DNA of 64,000 bases, from the NCBI RefSeq assembly GCF_030705305.1, contig NZ_JAUZEE010000001.1, positions 372,001 to 436,000 on the forward strand. Reading direction: 5' to 3'. Positions 33,591-43,695 of this stretch are shown here, in pieces. The notes beneath the pieces are model-generated. The model saw only the letters and a list, made by a program, of their open reading frames with translations. It made no database searches and was not told where the DNA came from. Source of the stretch: Leptothrix discophora (GTDB lineage Bacteria > Pseudomonadota > Gammaproteobacteria > Burkholderiales > Burkholderiaceae_C). Position 1 is the first letter of the stretch. Each line of letters opens with the position of its first letter. The position numbers were made by a program, and so were the translations under genes.

Positions 33591-35767
33591 CAGGCGACGC
33601 GTTCAAGCGTGACGATGAAGGCGGTCTCGGCCTGCGCCCGCGGCATCGGCAGGCCGGCATGGGCCAGCCAGGCACCGTCGACCAACAGGCCGTCGGCGCT
33701 GTTGATGGCATCGAAGAAGGCCGCCGTGTGGTGGCGCTCCTTCGAGCGCACGGTGCCGGCCGGCAGGACCTCGCGGACGCGGTAGCGCGCGGCCGCATCC
33801 AGCATTGGCAGTCGCAGCGTCGGCGCGTAGCGCAGGCTGCTGGGCTGAGGCCGGTAGGCCAGCAGCACCAGAGCGTTCACGGCCTCGTCGCCATGGACCT
33901 GCCAGACCAGCTCGTCGGCGCCTTCGCCCAGCCAGACGCGGCCGTGGTGCAGGCGCTCGCGCAGCTGCTTGTAGATGCCGATCCAGTCGCGCAGCACGCG
34001 CTTCTCGTCGTCCGACAGGTGGCGCACGTCCAGCTCGACGCCGAGGTGGCCGGGCAGGGCGACGGCGGCGCGGAAGGGCATGGCCTGGCTGCGGCCGGTG
34101 GTGTGCGAGGGCGCGGTGCCGACGTGCGCGCCCATGATCTCGGGCGGGAAGAACTGCAGCAGGCCACGCTGGATCTCGATGCGCGAGAGCGCGTCGATGC
34201 AGTCGCTGGTCCAGACGCGGTGGGTGTGGCGCAGCACGCCGAAGTCGATCCGGCCGCCGCCGCCGGAACAGCTCTCGATCTCGACCGCCGGATGGGCCGC
34301 CCGCAGCCGCGCCATCAGCGCCCAGGCCGCGTGGACCTGGGCCCGGTAGCCGGCCCGCCCGTCGGCCAGGCCGGCCGGCGCGAGGTCGCGGTTGTGGTCC
34401 CACTTCAGGTAGGCGATCGGATGGGCCGTCAGCAGCGCGGAGATCTTCTCGAACAGGTAGTCGGCCGCCTCCGGCCGCGAGATGTCCAGCACCAGCTGGT
34501 TGCGCGCCGTCAGCAGCGGCCGGCCGGCGACCTGCAGGGCCCAGTCCGGATGGGCCCGGAACAGCTCGCTGTCGGGGTTGACCATCTCGGGCTCGACCCA
34601 CAGGCCGAATTCCATGCCCAGCGCGTGGACGTGGGCGATCAGCTCGCCCAGCCCGTTCGGGAACTTCGTCTCGTCGGGCCACCAGTCGCCCAGCGCGGCG
34701 CGGTCATGGTGGCGGCCGTGGAACCAGCCGTCGTCGAGCACGAAGCGCTCGATGCCGACCTCGGCCGCGGCGGTCGCGAGTTCCTGGACCGGGCCGGGGT
34801 GCACGTCGAAGTAGAAGCCTTCCCAGGTGTTGAGGTGGACCGGGCGCGGCTTCATCGCGCCGCCCGGCCAGTTCAGGCGGCGGCGCAGTTCGGCGTGGAA
34901 GTTGGCGGCGATGCCGTTCAGGCCGTCGATCGAACAGGTCGCGACCAGCTCGGGCGTGTGCAGCGACTGGCCCGGCTGCAGGCGGCCTTCGCCGGGCGCC
35001 AGCCACTCGCCCATCTGCCACTGGTAGATGCCGTCGTGCAGCCACTCGATGGTCTGCTGGTGGTTGCCCGACCAGGCCAGGTGCGCGCCGAAGCACAGGC
35101 CGGCGTCGGCGGTCGTGCCCGGCGTGGTGGCGATGGCACCGGGGAAGCAGTCGTGGCTGGTGCGGCCGCGCCGGCTTTCCTTGCGCCACAGGCTGCGCGT
35201 CACCGGATCGACCTGGGGCAGGAACTCGTGCACATGCTGGCCGGCGAAGGACCGCACCGCGTCGCAGTGGTCGGGCAGGCGCAGCGTGGCGGCGGCCAGC
35301 CACTGCACGTCCAGCGCGCGGTCGCCGAGGTTGTGCAGCACGCTCTGCGCGACCAGCACGTCGCTCGGGCCGTCCAGCCGCAGCGTCAGGTCCAGGCGCA
35401 GCCGGGCGACGGCGTCGTGCAGCTTCAGGCAGACGGCCGAGCCGGGCGCGAGCCACTCGACCTCGCAGCCGGTCCAGGCCTGCGCGAAGTCCTGGCCGTC
35501 GCGGTGCGCCAGCAGCGCGCTCTGGCCGAACCAGCCGACGCCGAAGGTCGGCACCACCGTCAGCGGCTGGTCGACGTCCAGCATGAAGCTGGGCAGCGGT
35601 CGGCTGTCGCGCAGCGGCATCTCGGGCGTGGTCGCCTCGGGCAGGCGCGGGCCCCAGTAGCGCCACAGCGGCGCCTCGTCGGCGTGGACTTCGAGGATCA
35701 GGCTGCTGGCGCGGCCGTGCAGGGCGATGAACTGCGCGGGCGCGCTGGGCAGGGGCGTGGCGGTCAT
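33590..35767 (-). CDS. alpha-galactosidase, glycoside hydrolase family 36
   Basis: Protein of 725 residues, tetrameric GH36 length. The nucleophile Asp is in [10 protein letters not shown] near residue 467, the acid/base Asp in WTSDCIDAL near 530, and the substrate-binding [13 protein letters not shown] near 510. No signal peptide, so it hydrolyses imported melibiose/raffinose-type alpha-1,6-galactosides in the cytoplasm. It is in one operon with the ABC ATPase upstream and galT/galK downstream. Confidence 0.95.
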   Translation of the reverse strand: MTATPLPSAPAQFIALHGRASSLILEVHADEAPLWRYWGPRLPEATTPEMPLRDSRPLPSFMLDVDQPLTVVPTFGVGWFGQSALLAHRDGQDFAQAWTGCEVEWLAPGSAVCLKLHDAVARLRLDLTLRLDGPSDVLVAQSVLHNLGDRALDVQWLAAATLRLPDHCDAVRSFAGQHVHEFLPQVDPVTRSLWRKESRRGRTSHDCFPGAIATTPGTTADAGLCFGAHLAWSGNHQQTIEWLHDGIYQWQMGEWLAPGEGRLQPGQSLHTPELVATCSIDGLNGIAANFHAELRRRLNWPGGAMKPRPVHLNTWEGFYFDVHPGPVQELATAAAEVGIERFVLDDGWFHGRHHDRAALGDWWPDETKFPNGLGELIAHVHALGMEFGLWVEPEMVNPDSELFRAHPDWALQVAGRPLLTARNQLVLDISRPEAADYLFEKISALLTAHPIAYLKWDHNRDLAPAGLADGRAGYRAQVHAAWALMARLRAAHPAVEIESCSGGGGRIDFGVLRHTHRVWTSDCIDALSRIEIQRGLLQFFPPEIMGAHVGTAPSHTTGRSQAMPFRAAVALPGHLGVELDVRHLSDDEKRVLRDWIGIYKQLRERLHHGRVWLGEGADELVWQVHGDEAVNALVLLAYRPQPSSLRYAPTLRLPMLDAAARYRVREVLPAGTVRSKERHHTAAFFDAINSADGLLVDGAWLAHAGLPMPRAQAETAFIVTLERVA

Positions 35768-35813
35768 GGAGGGGCGGTACGGCTGGGGCGACGAAGAGAG
35801 GGGCAGGCGTGAC

Positions 35814-36989
<1,176 letters not shown>

Positions 36990-37052
36990 GGTGCGGTTCG
37001 GGCTCCGGCAAGGTGGAGAGGAGGGTGGGCGACTCTGGTGCTGGATTGTGTT

Positions 37053-37067
37053 GCTAATAAAATTAGC
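37053..37067. promoter_or_regulatory. perfect palindrome GCTAAT-AAA-ATTAGC, operator candidate 1
   Basis: Exact 6-3-6 inverted repeat 63 bases upstream of the ABC ATPase start codon on the minus strand. The TTAGC half-sites recall ROK-family or similar sugar repressor sites; no regulator gene is adjacent. Confidence 0.6.
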
Positions 37068-37234
37068 GATAAGTAGTGAAAACCCCGATGCCTCGAACGC
37101 CGAAGTTGCTTGACGTGGCCCGCGCCAGGGTGTGGGCGCGCCCCGAACAGGCCCGACGGGTGATCGATCGGTGAATGCAGCGCGCTATAAAGAGTGCCGA
37201 CCCGGCACGCGGCGGCCGATCGGTCGATCCATCT

Positions 37235-37253
37235 GATAATAAATTTGCTAATA
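37235..37253. promoter_or_regulatory. operator candidate 2, related to the site at 37053
   Basis: GATAATAAATTTGCTAATA matches the first site at most positions of GNTAATAAANTTNGC and is placed about 130 bases upstream of the permease ATG. Centres are 182 bases apart, allowing repression by looping. Confidence 0.5.
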
Positions 37254-37384
37254 CTGGTGGAAACCCGATGGCCTGTCGATCCGTCGGTGCGTATCGTTCG
37301 ATCACGTAACGCGTGTTAGTCACGCCGCCGTCCACCGCCGTTCCAGGCGCTTCGCGCTCACCCGTTCTTTTCGACAGGGCTGCC

Positions 37385-38359
37385 ATGACCGTCGCCACCG
37401 ACCTACCGTCCGGACCTCGCTCCGGCTCCCGCCAGCACCTCGATCGCCTCCAGCGCCTGGCGCGCGACTGGCGCGCCGCCGTCTCGCCGCTGCGCCGGCT
37501 GGAGACCGTCACCGGCCTGGCCCTGGTGCTGCCGGCGCTGATCGGCTTCGCGCTGTTCTATGCAATGCCGGCGGTGCGGGCGCTCGAGATCAGCTTCACC
37601 GACTGGAACCTGCTGAGTCCACCCAAGCCGGTTGGCTGGGCCAACTACGCGAAGATGCTGGAGGACGGCCGCTTCTGGCAGGGCATGAAGCTGTCGCTCT
37701 ACTACGTGGTGCTCAACATCCCGCTGCAGACCGTGCTGGGCCTGTTCCTGGCGGTGGCGATGGACCGGCTGACCCGCTCGCTGTTCGTCAAGTCGGTGGT
37801 GCTGCTGCCCTACCTGCTGTCGAACGTGCTGGTCGCGCTGATGTGGGTCTGGCTGCTCGATCCGCTGCTGGGCGGCGTCAACCACCTGATCACCGCCGTC
37901 GGCCTCGATCGCCAGCCTTTCTTCGCCAGCCCGGACCAGTCGCTGGCCACGGTCGCGGCGGTCAACATCTGGCGCCACATGGGGCTGATCGCGCTGCTCT
38001 TCCTGGCCGGCCTGCAGAACATCCCGCGCTACCTCTACGAGGCCGCCTCGCTCGAAGGCGCGAGCGAGTGGCAGATGTTCCGCCGCATCACGCTGCCGCT
38101 GCTGCGCCCGGTGATGGTCTTCGTGCTGGTGACCAGCGTGACCGGCTCGTTCCAGATCTTCGACACCGTGGCCGTAGCGACCAACGGCGGCCCGCTGGAC
38201 TCGACCCGCGTGATCGTCCACTACATTGTCCAGAACGCCTTCAGCTTCTACAAGATGGGCTACGCCTCGGCGATGTCGATGACGCTGTGCCTGGTGATGG
38301 TGGCCTACACGCTGGTGCAGATGCGCATCCTGCGCGCCAACGAGAACGACCTGGCCTGA
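37385..38359 (+). CDS. carbohydrate ABC transporter permease (MalF/UgpA type)
   Basis: Protein of 324 residues with six membrane helices and the EAA loop EAASLEGASEWQMFRRITLP near residue 220 that docks the ATPase. The ATG at 37385 gives the normal N-terminal cytoplasmic tail; the upstream open frame crosses the regulatory region. It is first in the rightward two-gene permease operon. Confidence 0.94.
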   Translation: MTVATDLPSGPRSGSRQHLDRLQRLARDWRAAVSPLRRLETVTGLALVLPALIGFALFYAMPAVRALEISFTDWNLLSPPKPVGWANYAKMLEDGRFWQGMKLSLYYVVLNIPLQTVLGLFLAVAMDRLTRSLFVKSVVLLPYLLSNVLVALMWVWLLDPLLGGVNHLITAVGLDRQPFFASPDQSLATVAAVNIWRHMGLIALLFLAGLQNIPRYLYEAASLEGASEWQMFRRITLPLLRPVMVFVLVTSVTGSFQIFDTVAVATNGGPLDSTRVIVHYIVQNAFSFYKMGYASAMSMTLCLVMVAYTLVQMRILRANENDLA

Positions 38360-38410
38360 GCCGCGCGTTCATAGCCGCCGTCACGACCCCACGACGCAGG
38401 AGACCTCCGC

Positions 38411-39337
38411 ATGTCGACTTCGATCACCACCCCCGTCGTCCCTTCCGCCGCCGTGCGCGCGCGCCGAGTGTCGGCCTCGCGCTGGCTGGCCTGGGGCATC
38501 CTCGGCCTGATGCTGTTCATCACGCTGGCGCCGCTGTGGCTGGTGCTCAAGACCGCCATCACGCCCACCGGCGACCTGTTCACGCCAGGCGGCAGCCTGC
38601 TGCCCGACCACCCGACGATCGCCCATTTCGCCCGCGTGCTGGGCCTGCTCAGCCCGGAAGAGGCGATGTCGCACGGCGGCTCGGGCGCGCAGATCAACTT
38701 CCTGCGCTCGCTGGGCAACTCGCTGCTGTTCACCACCCTGGTCGTGGTCTCGCAGGTGCTGACCAGCGCGATGGCCGCCTATGCCTTTGCGCGGCTGCGC
38801 TTCCCCGGCCGCGACCTGCTGTTCGGGCTGTTCGTGGTCTCGATGATGGTGCCCGGCGTGGTCACCTTCATCCCCAACTTCATCCTGGTCAAGGACCTGG
38901 GCTGGCTCAACACGCTGGCCGGCATGGTCGCGCCCTTCTGCCTGTTCTCGGCCTTCGGGATCTTCTTCCTGCGCCAGTTCTTCATGTCCATCCCGCGTGA
39001 CCTGGAAGAGGCCGCGATGCTCGAAGGCGCCTCGCCGCTGCGCATCTTCTGGACGGTGGTGCTGCCGCTGGCGACCACGCCGATCGCGACCATCGCGATC
39101 CTGCAGGGCATCAACATGTGGAACGAGTTCTTCTGGCCCTTCCTGGTGGCCAAGGAAGAGGAGCAGCAGGTGCTGACCGTGGCGCTGCAGAGCTTCAAGT
39201 CGCAGACCCCGCAGGGCTCGCCCGACTGGACCGGCCTGATGGCCGCCACCGCGCTGACCATCCTGCCGACGCTGCTGCTGCTGGTGGCCTTTGGCCGCAA
39301 GGTGGTGGAGTCGGTGCAGTTCAGCGGCAGCAAGTGA
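38411..39337 (+). CDS. carbohydrate ABC transporter permease (MalG/UgpE type)
   Basis: Protein of 308 residues with six helices. The EAA loop is EEAAMLEGASPLRIFWTVVL near residue 197, and the C-terminus ends with FGRKVVESVQFSGSK, typical of CUT1 MalG-like subunits. CAGGAGACC precedes the ATG. Partner of the upstream permease; the binding protein must be encoded elsewhere. Confidence 0.94.
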   Translation: MSTSITTPVVPSAAVRARRVSASRWLAWGILGLMLFITLAPLWLVLKTAITPTGDLFTPGGSLLPDHPTIAHFARVLGLLSPEEAMSHGGSGAQINFLRSLGNSLLFTTLVVVSQVLTSAMAAYAFARLRFPGRDLLFGLFVVSMMVPGVVTFIPNFILVKDLGWLNTLAGMVAPFCLFSAFGIFFLRQFFMSIPRDLEEAAMLEGASPLRIFWTVVLPLATTPIATIAILQGINMWNEFFWPFLVAKEEEQQVLTVALQSFKSQTPQGSPDWTGLMAATALTILPTLLLLVAFGRKVVESVQFSGSK

Positions 39338-39356
39338 ACGGCGCGCTGCGGGCCGC

Positions 39357-40019
39357 TCAGCGATCGATCCCGGCCGGCTCGCCGAGCGCACGCGGATGCC
39401 CGACCGGCACGCCGATCGGATGCGGATCGCGCACGCCGCCGAACTCCAGCGCAGGCTCGCCCGCGCTGTTGCCCGCGCTATTGCCCGCGCCGTCGTCCGG
39501 GCAGTGCATGTAGCGCATCACCTCGCCGACCCGGCGCCACTGCCGGAAGCGCGCCAGGTAGAGGTTCTGCACGCGGTAGGCCTCGGCCTCGTGGGCCATG
39601 ACGCGGCGGCAACTGGCGTCGATCGCGTCACCGTCGGCCAGGTGCTGCAGCCAGTGGACCAGTTCATGCACCAGGAAGGACTGGTCGGTCGGGTCGCGCA
39701 GATCCAGGTCGTCGCGCAGCAGGATGGTCCGGTCATGGCTGCCGTAGACGCCGACCAGGCCCTGGCAGCTGCGCGGCGTCTCCGGACAGACCCGCCGGGC
39801 GATGCCGGCGGCGTCGAGCCGCTGCACCGTCGGCCGGATCGACTCGGGCGCTGCGCCGCGACCGCTGAGCCGCACCGCCCAGCCGACCAGGTCGTCGAAC
39901 AGCTCGGGGTCGAGGCCAGGGTTCGGGGCCGGCCGGCCGGCGGCGGCGCACGGCCCGCAGGCCGCGAAGCCGACGAGCGCCGTCTCGACCAGCAGGTGCC
40001 GGGCATGTGGGCGGGTCAT
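39357..40019 (-). CDS. HEXXH-containing hypothetical protein (DUF6647-like)
   Basis: Protein of 220 residues with a possible signal peptide (LLVETALVGFAACGPCAAAG). The metallopeptidase-like HELVHWLQHL motif lies near residue 118 and is followed by HEAEAYRVQNLYLARF near 142, which could supply a third metal ligand Glu as in gluzincins. A small GNSAGNSAGE repeat near 178 is visible. Four Cys in the first 90 residues suggest disulphides. Function unknown; the stop is convergent with the permease stop 19 bases away. Confidence 0.7.
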   Translation of the reverse strand: MTRPHARHLLVETALVGFAACGPCAAAGRPAPNPGLDPELFDDLVGWAVRLSGRGAAPESIRPTVQRLDAAGIARRVCPETPRSCQGLVGVYGSHDRTILLRDDLDLRDPTDQSFLVHELVHWLQHLADGDAIDASCRRVMAHEAEAYRVQNLYLARFRQWRRVGEVMRYMHCPDDGAGNSAGNSAGEPALEFGGVRDPHPIGVPVGHPRALGEPAGIDR

Positions 40020-40154
40020 GTGTCTTCTCCCTGCGCCGGACGGCCTGGATCGCCGGGGCGCCGGGATCGATTCAACGCCTGAAATGCCCGGAAGGAAAGG
40101 GGCAGCAGGCGGTCGCGCCCGCCGGCCCCGCGCGGCGTCGACCGTCCGGCCGAT

Positions 40155-41270
40155 TCAGCCCAGCGTGGCCACCTGCGTCGCGACGGCGCGGTCCTTGCCG
40201 GCGCGCTTGGCCTCGTACATGGCCTGGTCGGCCCGCTCCATCGGCGTGGCCTCGTCGTGGCCGGTCGGATCCGAGCCCGACCAGCAGTGCACGCCGGCGC
40301 TGGCCGTCACCGGCTGGTCGGGGCTGGCATCGCGGGCGGCCTCGGCGACCACTCGCACGATCTTGTCGGCCATGGCCTGGGCCAGGCGGCCGGCCTCGTC
40401 CGCGGGCAGGCCTTCGACCAGCAGCACGAACTCGTCGCCGCCGATGCGCGCGAGGTAGTCGCCGCCGCGCAGGTTGGCGCGCAGCGCGCGGGTGATGTGC
40501 AGCAGCAGCGCGTCGCCGCTGGCATGGCCGCGGGCATCGTTGACGGCCTTGAAGTTGTCGAGGTCGAACAGGATCAGCGCCAGCCAGGTGCCATCGCGGC
40601 GGCTGCGTTCCTGCGCGATGCGCAGGTGCTCGGACAGCAGCCGGCGGTTGCCCAGGCCGGTCAGCGGGTCGGACGTGGCCGCCGCGCGCAACTCGTCGTT
40701 GGCGCGGTGCAGCTGGCGGATCAGGGGCGCGAACAGCAACGGGGTCACCAGCAGCATGGCGATGTGGGACTGGGTCAGCGGCTGAGCCAGCGTCCAGAAG
40801 GCCGACAGCGGCAGCAGCAGCGCCGAGGCCAGCACCGCGACGCTCCATTCCAGCCACAGCGTGCGCACGCCATAGCGGATGCCGCAGCGCACGATCTGGA
40901 CCATCAGGAACATGTTCAGCGGCGCCAGGAGCGTCGGCGAGGCGGCCAGTGCCAGCACGGTCAGCACCGGGTCGGCGACGATGAAGGCGTATTGCGCCGC
41001 GACCGCTGCGTCCGGACGGGCCCGGATCACGCGCCAGTACAGCAGCGCGAGCAGGGCGTAGGCGACCGAGAAGTAGGGCATCGCATGCACCACCAGGTCC
41101 ATCTGCGAGGCCTCGTGGTCATGCCAGAGCGTGGCCAGCGCGACCAGCAAGCCGATCACCACGCGCTGGATCGCCCGATCGACCTCATGGCGCACCCGCA
41201 GCGGTCCGCGGTGCGCGCCGAAGTAGTCGATGAAGGCGGCGTAGGGGCGGAACATGGGCAGGGCGGGCAT
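40155..41270 (-). CDS. membrane-bound diguanylate cyclase (GGDEF)
   Basis: Protein of 371 residues: about five or six membrane helices in residues 30-195, then a GGDEF domain starting at SDPLTGLGNRRLL. The active-site motif IGGDEF lies near residue 285 and the inhibitory c-di-GMP site RGGD five residues before it, so product inhibition should operate. An ATG five codons in (41255) is an alternative start. No EAL domain. Confidence 0.93.
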   Translation of the reverse strand: MPALPMFRPYAAFIDYFGAHRGPLRVRHEVDRAIQRVVIGLLVALATLWHDHEASQMDLVVHAMPYFSVAYALLALLYWRVIRARPDAAVAAQYAFIVADPVLTVLALAASPTLLAPLNMFLMVQIVRCGIRYGVRTLWLEWSVAVLASALLLPLSAFWTLAQPLTQSHIAMLLVTPLLFAPLIRQLHRANDELRAAATSDPLTGLGNRRLLSEHLRIAQERSRRDGTWLALILFDLDNFKAVNDARGHASGDALLLHITRALRANLRGGDYLARIGGDEFVLLVEGLPADEAGRLAQAMADKIVRVVAEAARDASPDQPVTASAGVHCWSGSDPTGHDEATPMERADQAMYEAKRAGKDRAVATQVATLG

Positions 41271-41300
41271 CCGACGGGCAGGATCGCCGATGCTAAATGC

Positions 41301-41317
41301 CGTAACGGGTCGTTACG
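41301..41317. promoter_or_regulatory. perfect palindrome CGTAACG-GGT-CGTTACG upstream of the diguanylate cyclase
   Basis: Exact 7-3-7 inverted repeat 31 bases upstream of the cyclase start codon on the minus strand, suited for a dimeric regulator. Its binding protein is unknown. Confidence 0.4.
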
Positions 41318-41419
41318 TGAGCCGAAGCTTGCTGGCCTCCCCTTGCAGCCTGACCGTGTGACCCGTTGTGGCGATTCGGGTGTCTTTTTTCGTGTTCGGG
41401 TCGCGCCGGGCGCGCCCGG

Positions 41420-41737
41420 TCAGGCCAGCTGCAGCCAGACCCGCGTGCCCTCGACCTTGACCGGGTGGCTGCGCACGCCCACGGTCAGCGGCGCGCACAA
41501 GGGCGCACCGCTGCGCACGTCGAAGCGACCCTGGTGCAGCGGACATTCGATCTCGTGGCCTTCGAGGAAGCCGTCGCACAGCCGGGCATGGCCGTGGGTG
41601 CAGAGGTTGTCGGTCGCGTAGACCTCGTCGCCGACGGTGTAGACGGCGATGTCGCGGCCGGCGACCGAGAGGCCCAGGACGTCGTCCACGGGCAGTTCAT
41701 CGAAGGCCAGCGCGTCGTGCCAGGTGGGTTCGCTCAT
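41420..41737 (-). CDS. nagAb: Rieske [2Fe-2S] ferredoxin of an aromatic oxygenase (NagAb-like)
   Basis: Protein of 105 residues with Rieske cluster ligands in CTHGHARLCDG near residue 46 and CPLHQGRF near 65. It carries electrons from a reductase to the oxygenase encoded by the two preceding genes. Gene order G-H-Ab matches salicylate 5-hydroxylase operons, but no reductase (nagAa-type) gene is adjacent here. It is the last gene of the operon. Confidence 0.88.
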   Translation of the reverse strand: MSEPTWHDALAFDELPVDDVLGLSVAGRDIAVYTVGDEVYATDNLCTHGHARLCDGFLEGHEIECPLHQGRFDVRSGAPLCAPLTVGVRSHPVKVEGTRVWLQLA

Positions 41738-41753
41738 GGGAGGGCTCGCGGTG

Positions 41754-42245
41754 TCAGATCGGGTAGATGATGGAATTCGGGACCAGCTCGGTGTCGTAAA
41801 TACACAGCCGCTGCGAGAACTTCAGGCCTTCGGCCGTGCGCACCACGGTGTCGAGGTAGCGGCCGACGTTGAAGACCGTGCTGGGCTGCGACAGCTTGGT
41901 CCGGAACACGGCGTAGTTCGATTCGGCATGGATCGTGCCGTCCGCATCGACCCGCCGGATCACCGGGCTGCCGACCACGTGGCGCTGGTAGTAGGGGTCG
42001 TGGAACAGCGTCTCGCGGATGCCGTAGACGCGGTCCCTGAGCATGCACTTGCTGGTGAAGGACAGCGTGGCCAGCGGCAGGCCGCGCTCATGGTTCTCGC
42101 GCGGTTGCAGGCGGTAGACGCAGTCCTCGGTGAAGAAGCCGGGCCAGAGGTCCCAGTCGCCGGAATCGACCGCGCTGGCGTAGTCGGCGCAGAGCTGGTT
42201 CAGGGCCAGCCAGTCCGCGAAGTTCAGGGCAGCCGCAGGGCTCAT
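41754..42245 (-). CDS. nagH: salicylate 5-hydroxylase small subunit (NagH-like)
   Basis: Protein of 163 residues, ring-hydroxylating dioxygenase beta subunit fold. CVYRLQPRENHERGLPLATL near residue 43, LRDRVYGIRETLFHDPYYQR near 72 and the C-terminus SRLCIYDTELVPNSIIYPI-like (here QRLCIYDTELVPNSIIYPI) resemble NagH closely. It supports the alpha subunit in a hetero-oligomer. It starts 11 bases after nagG. Confidence 0.9.
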   Translation of the reverse strand: MSPAAALNFADWLALNQLCADYASAVDSGDWDLWPGFFTEDCVYRLQPRENHERGLPLATLSFTSKCMLRDRVYGIRETLFHDPYYQRHVVGSPVIRRVDADGTIHAESNYAVFRTKLSQPSTVFNVGRYLDTVVRTAEGLKFSQRLCIYDTELVPNSIIYPI

Positions 42246-42256
42246 CGGGGTCTCCT

Positions 42257-43582
42257 TCACGCGTCCATGACCTCGCGCCAATAGCGGTACATGCCGCGGA
42301 TCAGCGTCTCGGTGACCATGTGCTCGGTGTCCTCGACCGTGCGCCCGCCCAGCTCGGCGACCGCGCGGTGGAAGGGCTTGGACTCGAAGGCCTGCTGCGA
42401 GAACTCGATCACCTCGCCGTCGTCGGCCGACACGAAGCCGGCCGGGCCGAACAGGTTGGCCTGCGTCAGCCGGCGCTGCGTCATCTCCTCGCTGTCGTCC
42501 TCGAAGCCGAAGTGGGTCCAGACGAAGTCGAAGCTGCCGTGGCCGTCGGGCTGGATGTGGCGGGTGGACACGCTGTTGACCTGCTGCTGCAGGATGACGC
42601 TCGGGAAGATCGTCGTCATCACCGCCGTCGGGCCACCCCACCAAGCCTCCGGCACGATGTCGATGAAGCTCGGGTCGTGGAGCGTCATCCCGGACTTGAA
42701 GCTCGAGACCTGCGTGACCTGGTCGGCCTGGCCGGCGCTGCCGCGGGTGCTGATCATGGCCGCGTGCCGATGCTTGGCGTCCATGCGCAGCTGCGACTTG
42801 TTGTCGGCGCGCCAGAGGCCGAAGGTCACGAACCAGGTGTGCAGCAGGCCCGGGTGGTACGGGTCCTTGATGTTTTCCTGCATCAGCTTCCAGTTGCCCG
42901 GGATGCGCTGGCGGTTGTAGCCCAGGATCCTGAGCTGGCGGCCGTTGAACAGGCGGTCGAAGTAGCCCAGGATGGTCGGTCCGAGGTAGTCCTCCAGCGA
43001 CTCGATCCCGTGGTCGAAGGATGCGAACACCACGCCCCCGCGCACGGCGACCTTCAGCCTGGTCAGACCGTGGTCGCTGGTCCTGAAGTCCGACGGCATG
43101 CCGCCGTGGACCTGGCCGTCCTGCTTGACGCCGCGCCGGAAGGGCACGCCCTGCAGGTCGCCGTTGAGCGCGTAGCTCCACTGGTGATACGGGCAGACGA
43201 AGTCCTTGGCCTTGCCGTGGCGCTCGCGGCAGAAGCGCATGCCGCGGTGGGCGCAGACGTTCTCGACCACGTTCAGGCTGCCATCGGCATCGCGCACCAG
43301 GATCACCGAGCGCTCGCCCACCACCGTGCGCTTGTAGTCGCCCGGCTCGGGCACCTCGGCCTCCAGGCCGACATAGCACCAGTGGCCCTTGTAGAAGAAG
43401 CGCTCCAGCTCGCGCCGGTGCAGGTCCTCGCTGGTGTAGGCGGCAAAGGGGATGCGGTGGGTGCCGTCATCCTCCCACTGCGGCGCGGCCGGGAAGACCG
43501 TGTCGGCCGGGCGTGCGGGCGCACCGTCCCGCATGTCCTGGCCCATCTCCTGGCGCATGTCCTTCAGCGGCTGCTCCGTCAT
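42257..43582 (-). CDS. nagG: salicylate 5-hydroxylase large subunit (NagG-like Rieske oxygenase)
   Basis: Protein of 441 residues. Rieske ligands are in CAHRGMRFC near residue 109 and CPYHQW near 129 (C-x-H-x17-C-x2-H); the mononuclear iron site is DPYHPGLLH near 239. VENVCAHRGMRFCRERHGKA and SVSTRHIQPDGHGSFDF resemble NagG of naphthalene/salicylate degraders, converting salicylate to gentisate. The ATG at 43582 has CAGGAGACG upstream; an upstream ATG at 43642 lacks this. Divergent from a NahR/NagR-type regulator. Confidence 0.9.
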   Translation of the reverse strand: MTEQPLKDMRQEMGQDMRDGAPARPADTVFPAAPQWEDDGTHRIPFAAYTSEDLHRRELERFFYKGHWCYVGLEAEVPEPGDYKRTVVGERSVILVRDADGSLNVVENVCAHRGMRFCRERHGKAKDFVCPYHQWSYALNGDLQGVPFRRGVKQDGQVHGGMPSDFRTSDHGLTRLKVAVRGGVVFASFDHGIESLEDYLGPTILGYFDRLFNGRQLRILGYNRQRIPGNWKLMQENIKDPYHPGLLHTWFVTFGLWRADNKSQLRMDAKHRHAAMISTRGSAGQADQVTQVSSFKSGMTLHDPSFIDIVPEAWWGGPTAVMTTIFPSVILQQQVNSVSTRHIQPDGHGSFDFVWTHFGFEDDSEEMTQRRLTQANLFGPAGFVSADDGEVIEFSQQAFESKPFHRAVAELGGRTVEDTEHMVTETLIRGMYRYWREVMDA

Positions 43583-43636
43583 CGGCGTCTCCTGTGGGTC
43601 TCTGGATCTGGCCGGCGATCTTCGGGGTTGGACGGC

Positions 43637-43652
43637 ATTCACTCAATAGAAT
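43637..43652. promoter_or_regulatory. LysR box ATTC-N8-GAAT between nagG and nagR
   Basis: ATTC (43637-43640) and GAAT (43649-43652) form an inverted repeat containing T-N11-A, 44 bases from the regulator start and 55 from nagG. The left half ATTCAC agrees with the start of the known NahR/NagR recognition sequence. A further TGAAT at 43657-43661 lies close by. Confidence 0.6.
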
Positions 43653-43695
43653 GGCTTGAATGTTCGACATCATCGTTCGTGATGTCGGGCAAGCC

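Larger units (their letters stand above)
36990..37384. other. 395-base divergent regulatory region of the alpha-galactoside operons
   Basis: No convincing gene is seen here. It contains two A/T-rich operator-like elements (37053-37067 and 37235-37253) embedded in an imperfect direct repeat of about 38 bases, 37053-37090 and 37235-37270, each ending in GTGRAAACCC. A sugar-binding-protein gene, normally found next to such permeases, is absent. Confidence 0.7.

Noticed and set aside
37063-37512. A 149-codon minus-strand frame in the galactoside regulatory gap, considered as a possible remnant binding protein
   Set aside because: No signal peptide or binding-protein similarity, Arg/Ser-rich, overlaps the permease start and operator sites.
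41361-41391. Possible intrinsic terminator (ACCCG stem followed by TTTTTT) on the + strand
   Set aside because: No + strand gene ends here; the genes around it are on the minus strand, where the tract would be A-rich and not terminate. The stem is short.
41406-41419. CCGGGCGCGCCCGG palindrome directly after the ferredoxin stop as a terminator
   Set aside because: Self-complementary and correctly placed, but with only a 5-bp stem and no U-tract in the direction of transcription I cannot separate it from background GC richness.
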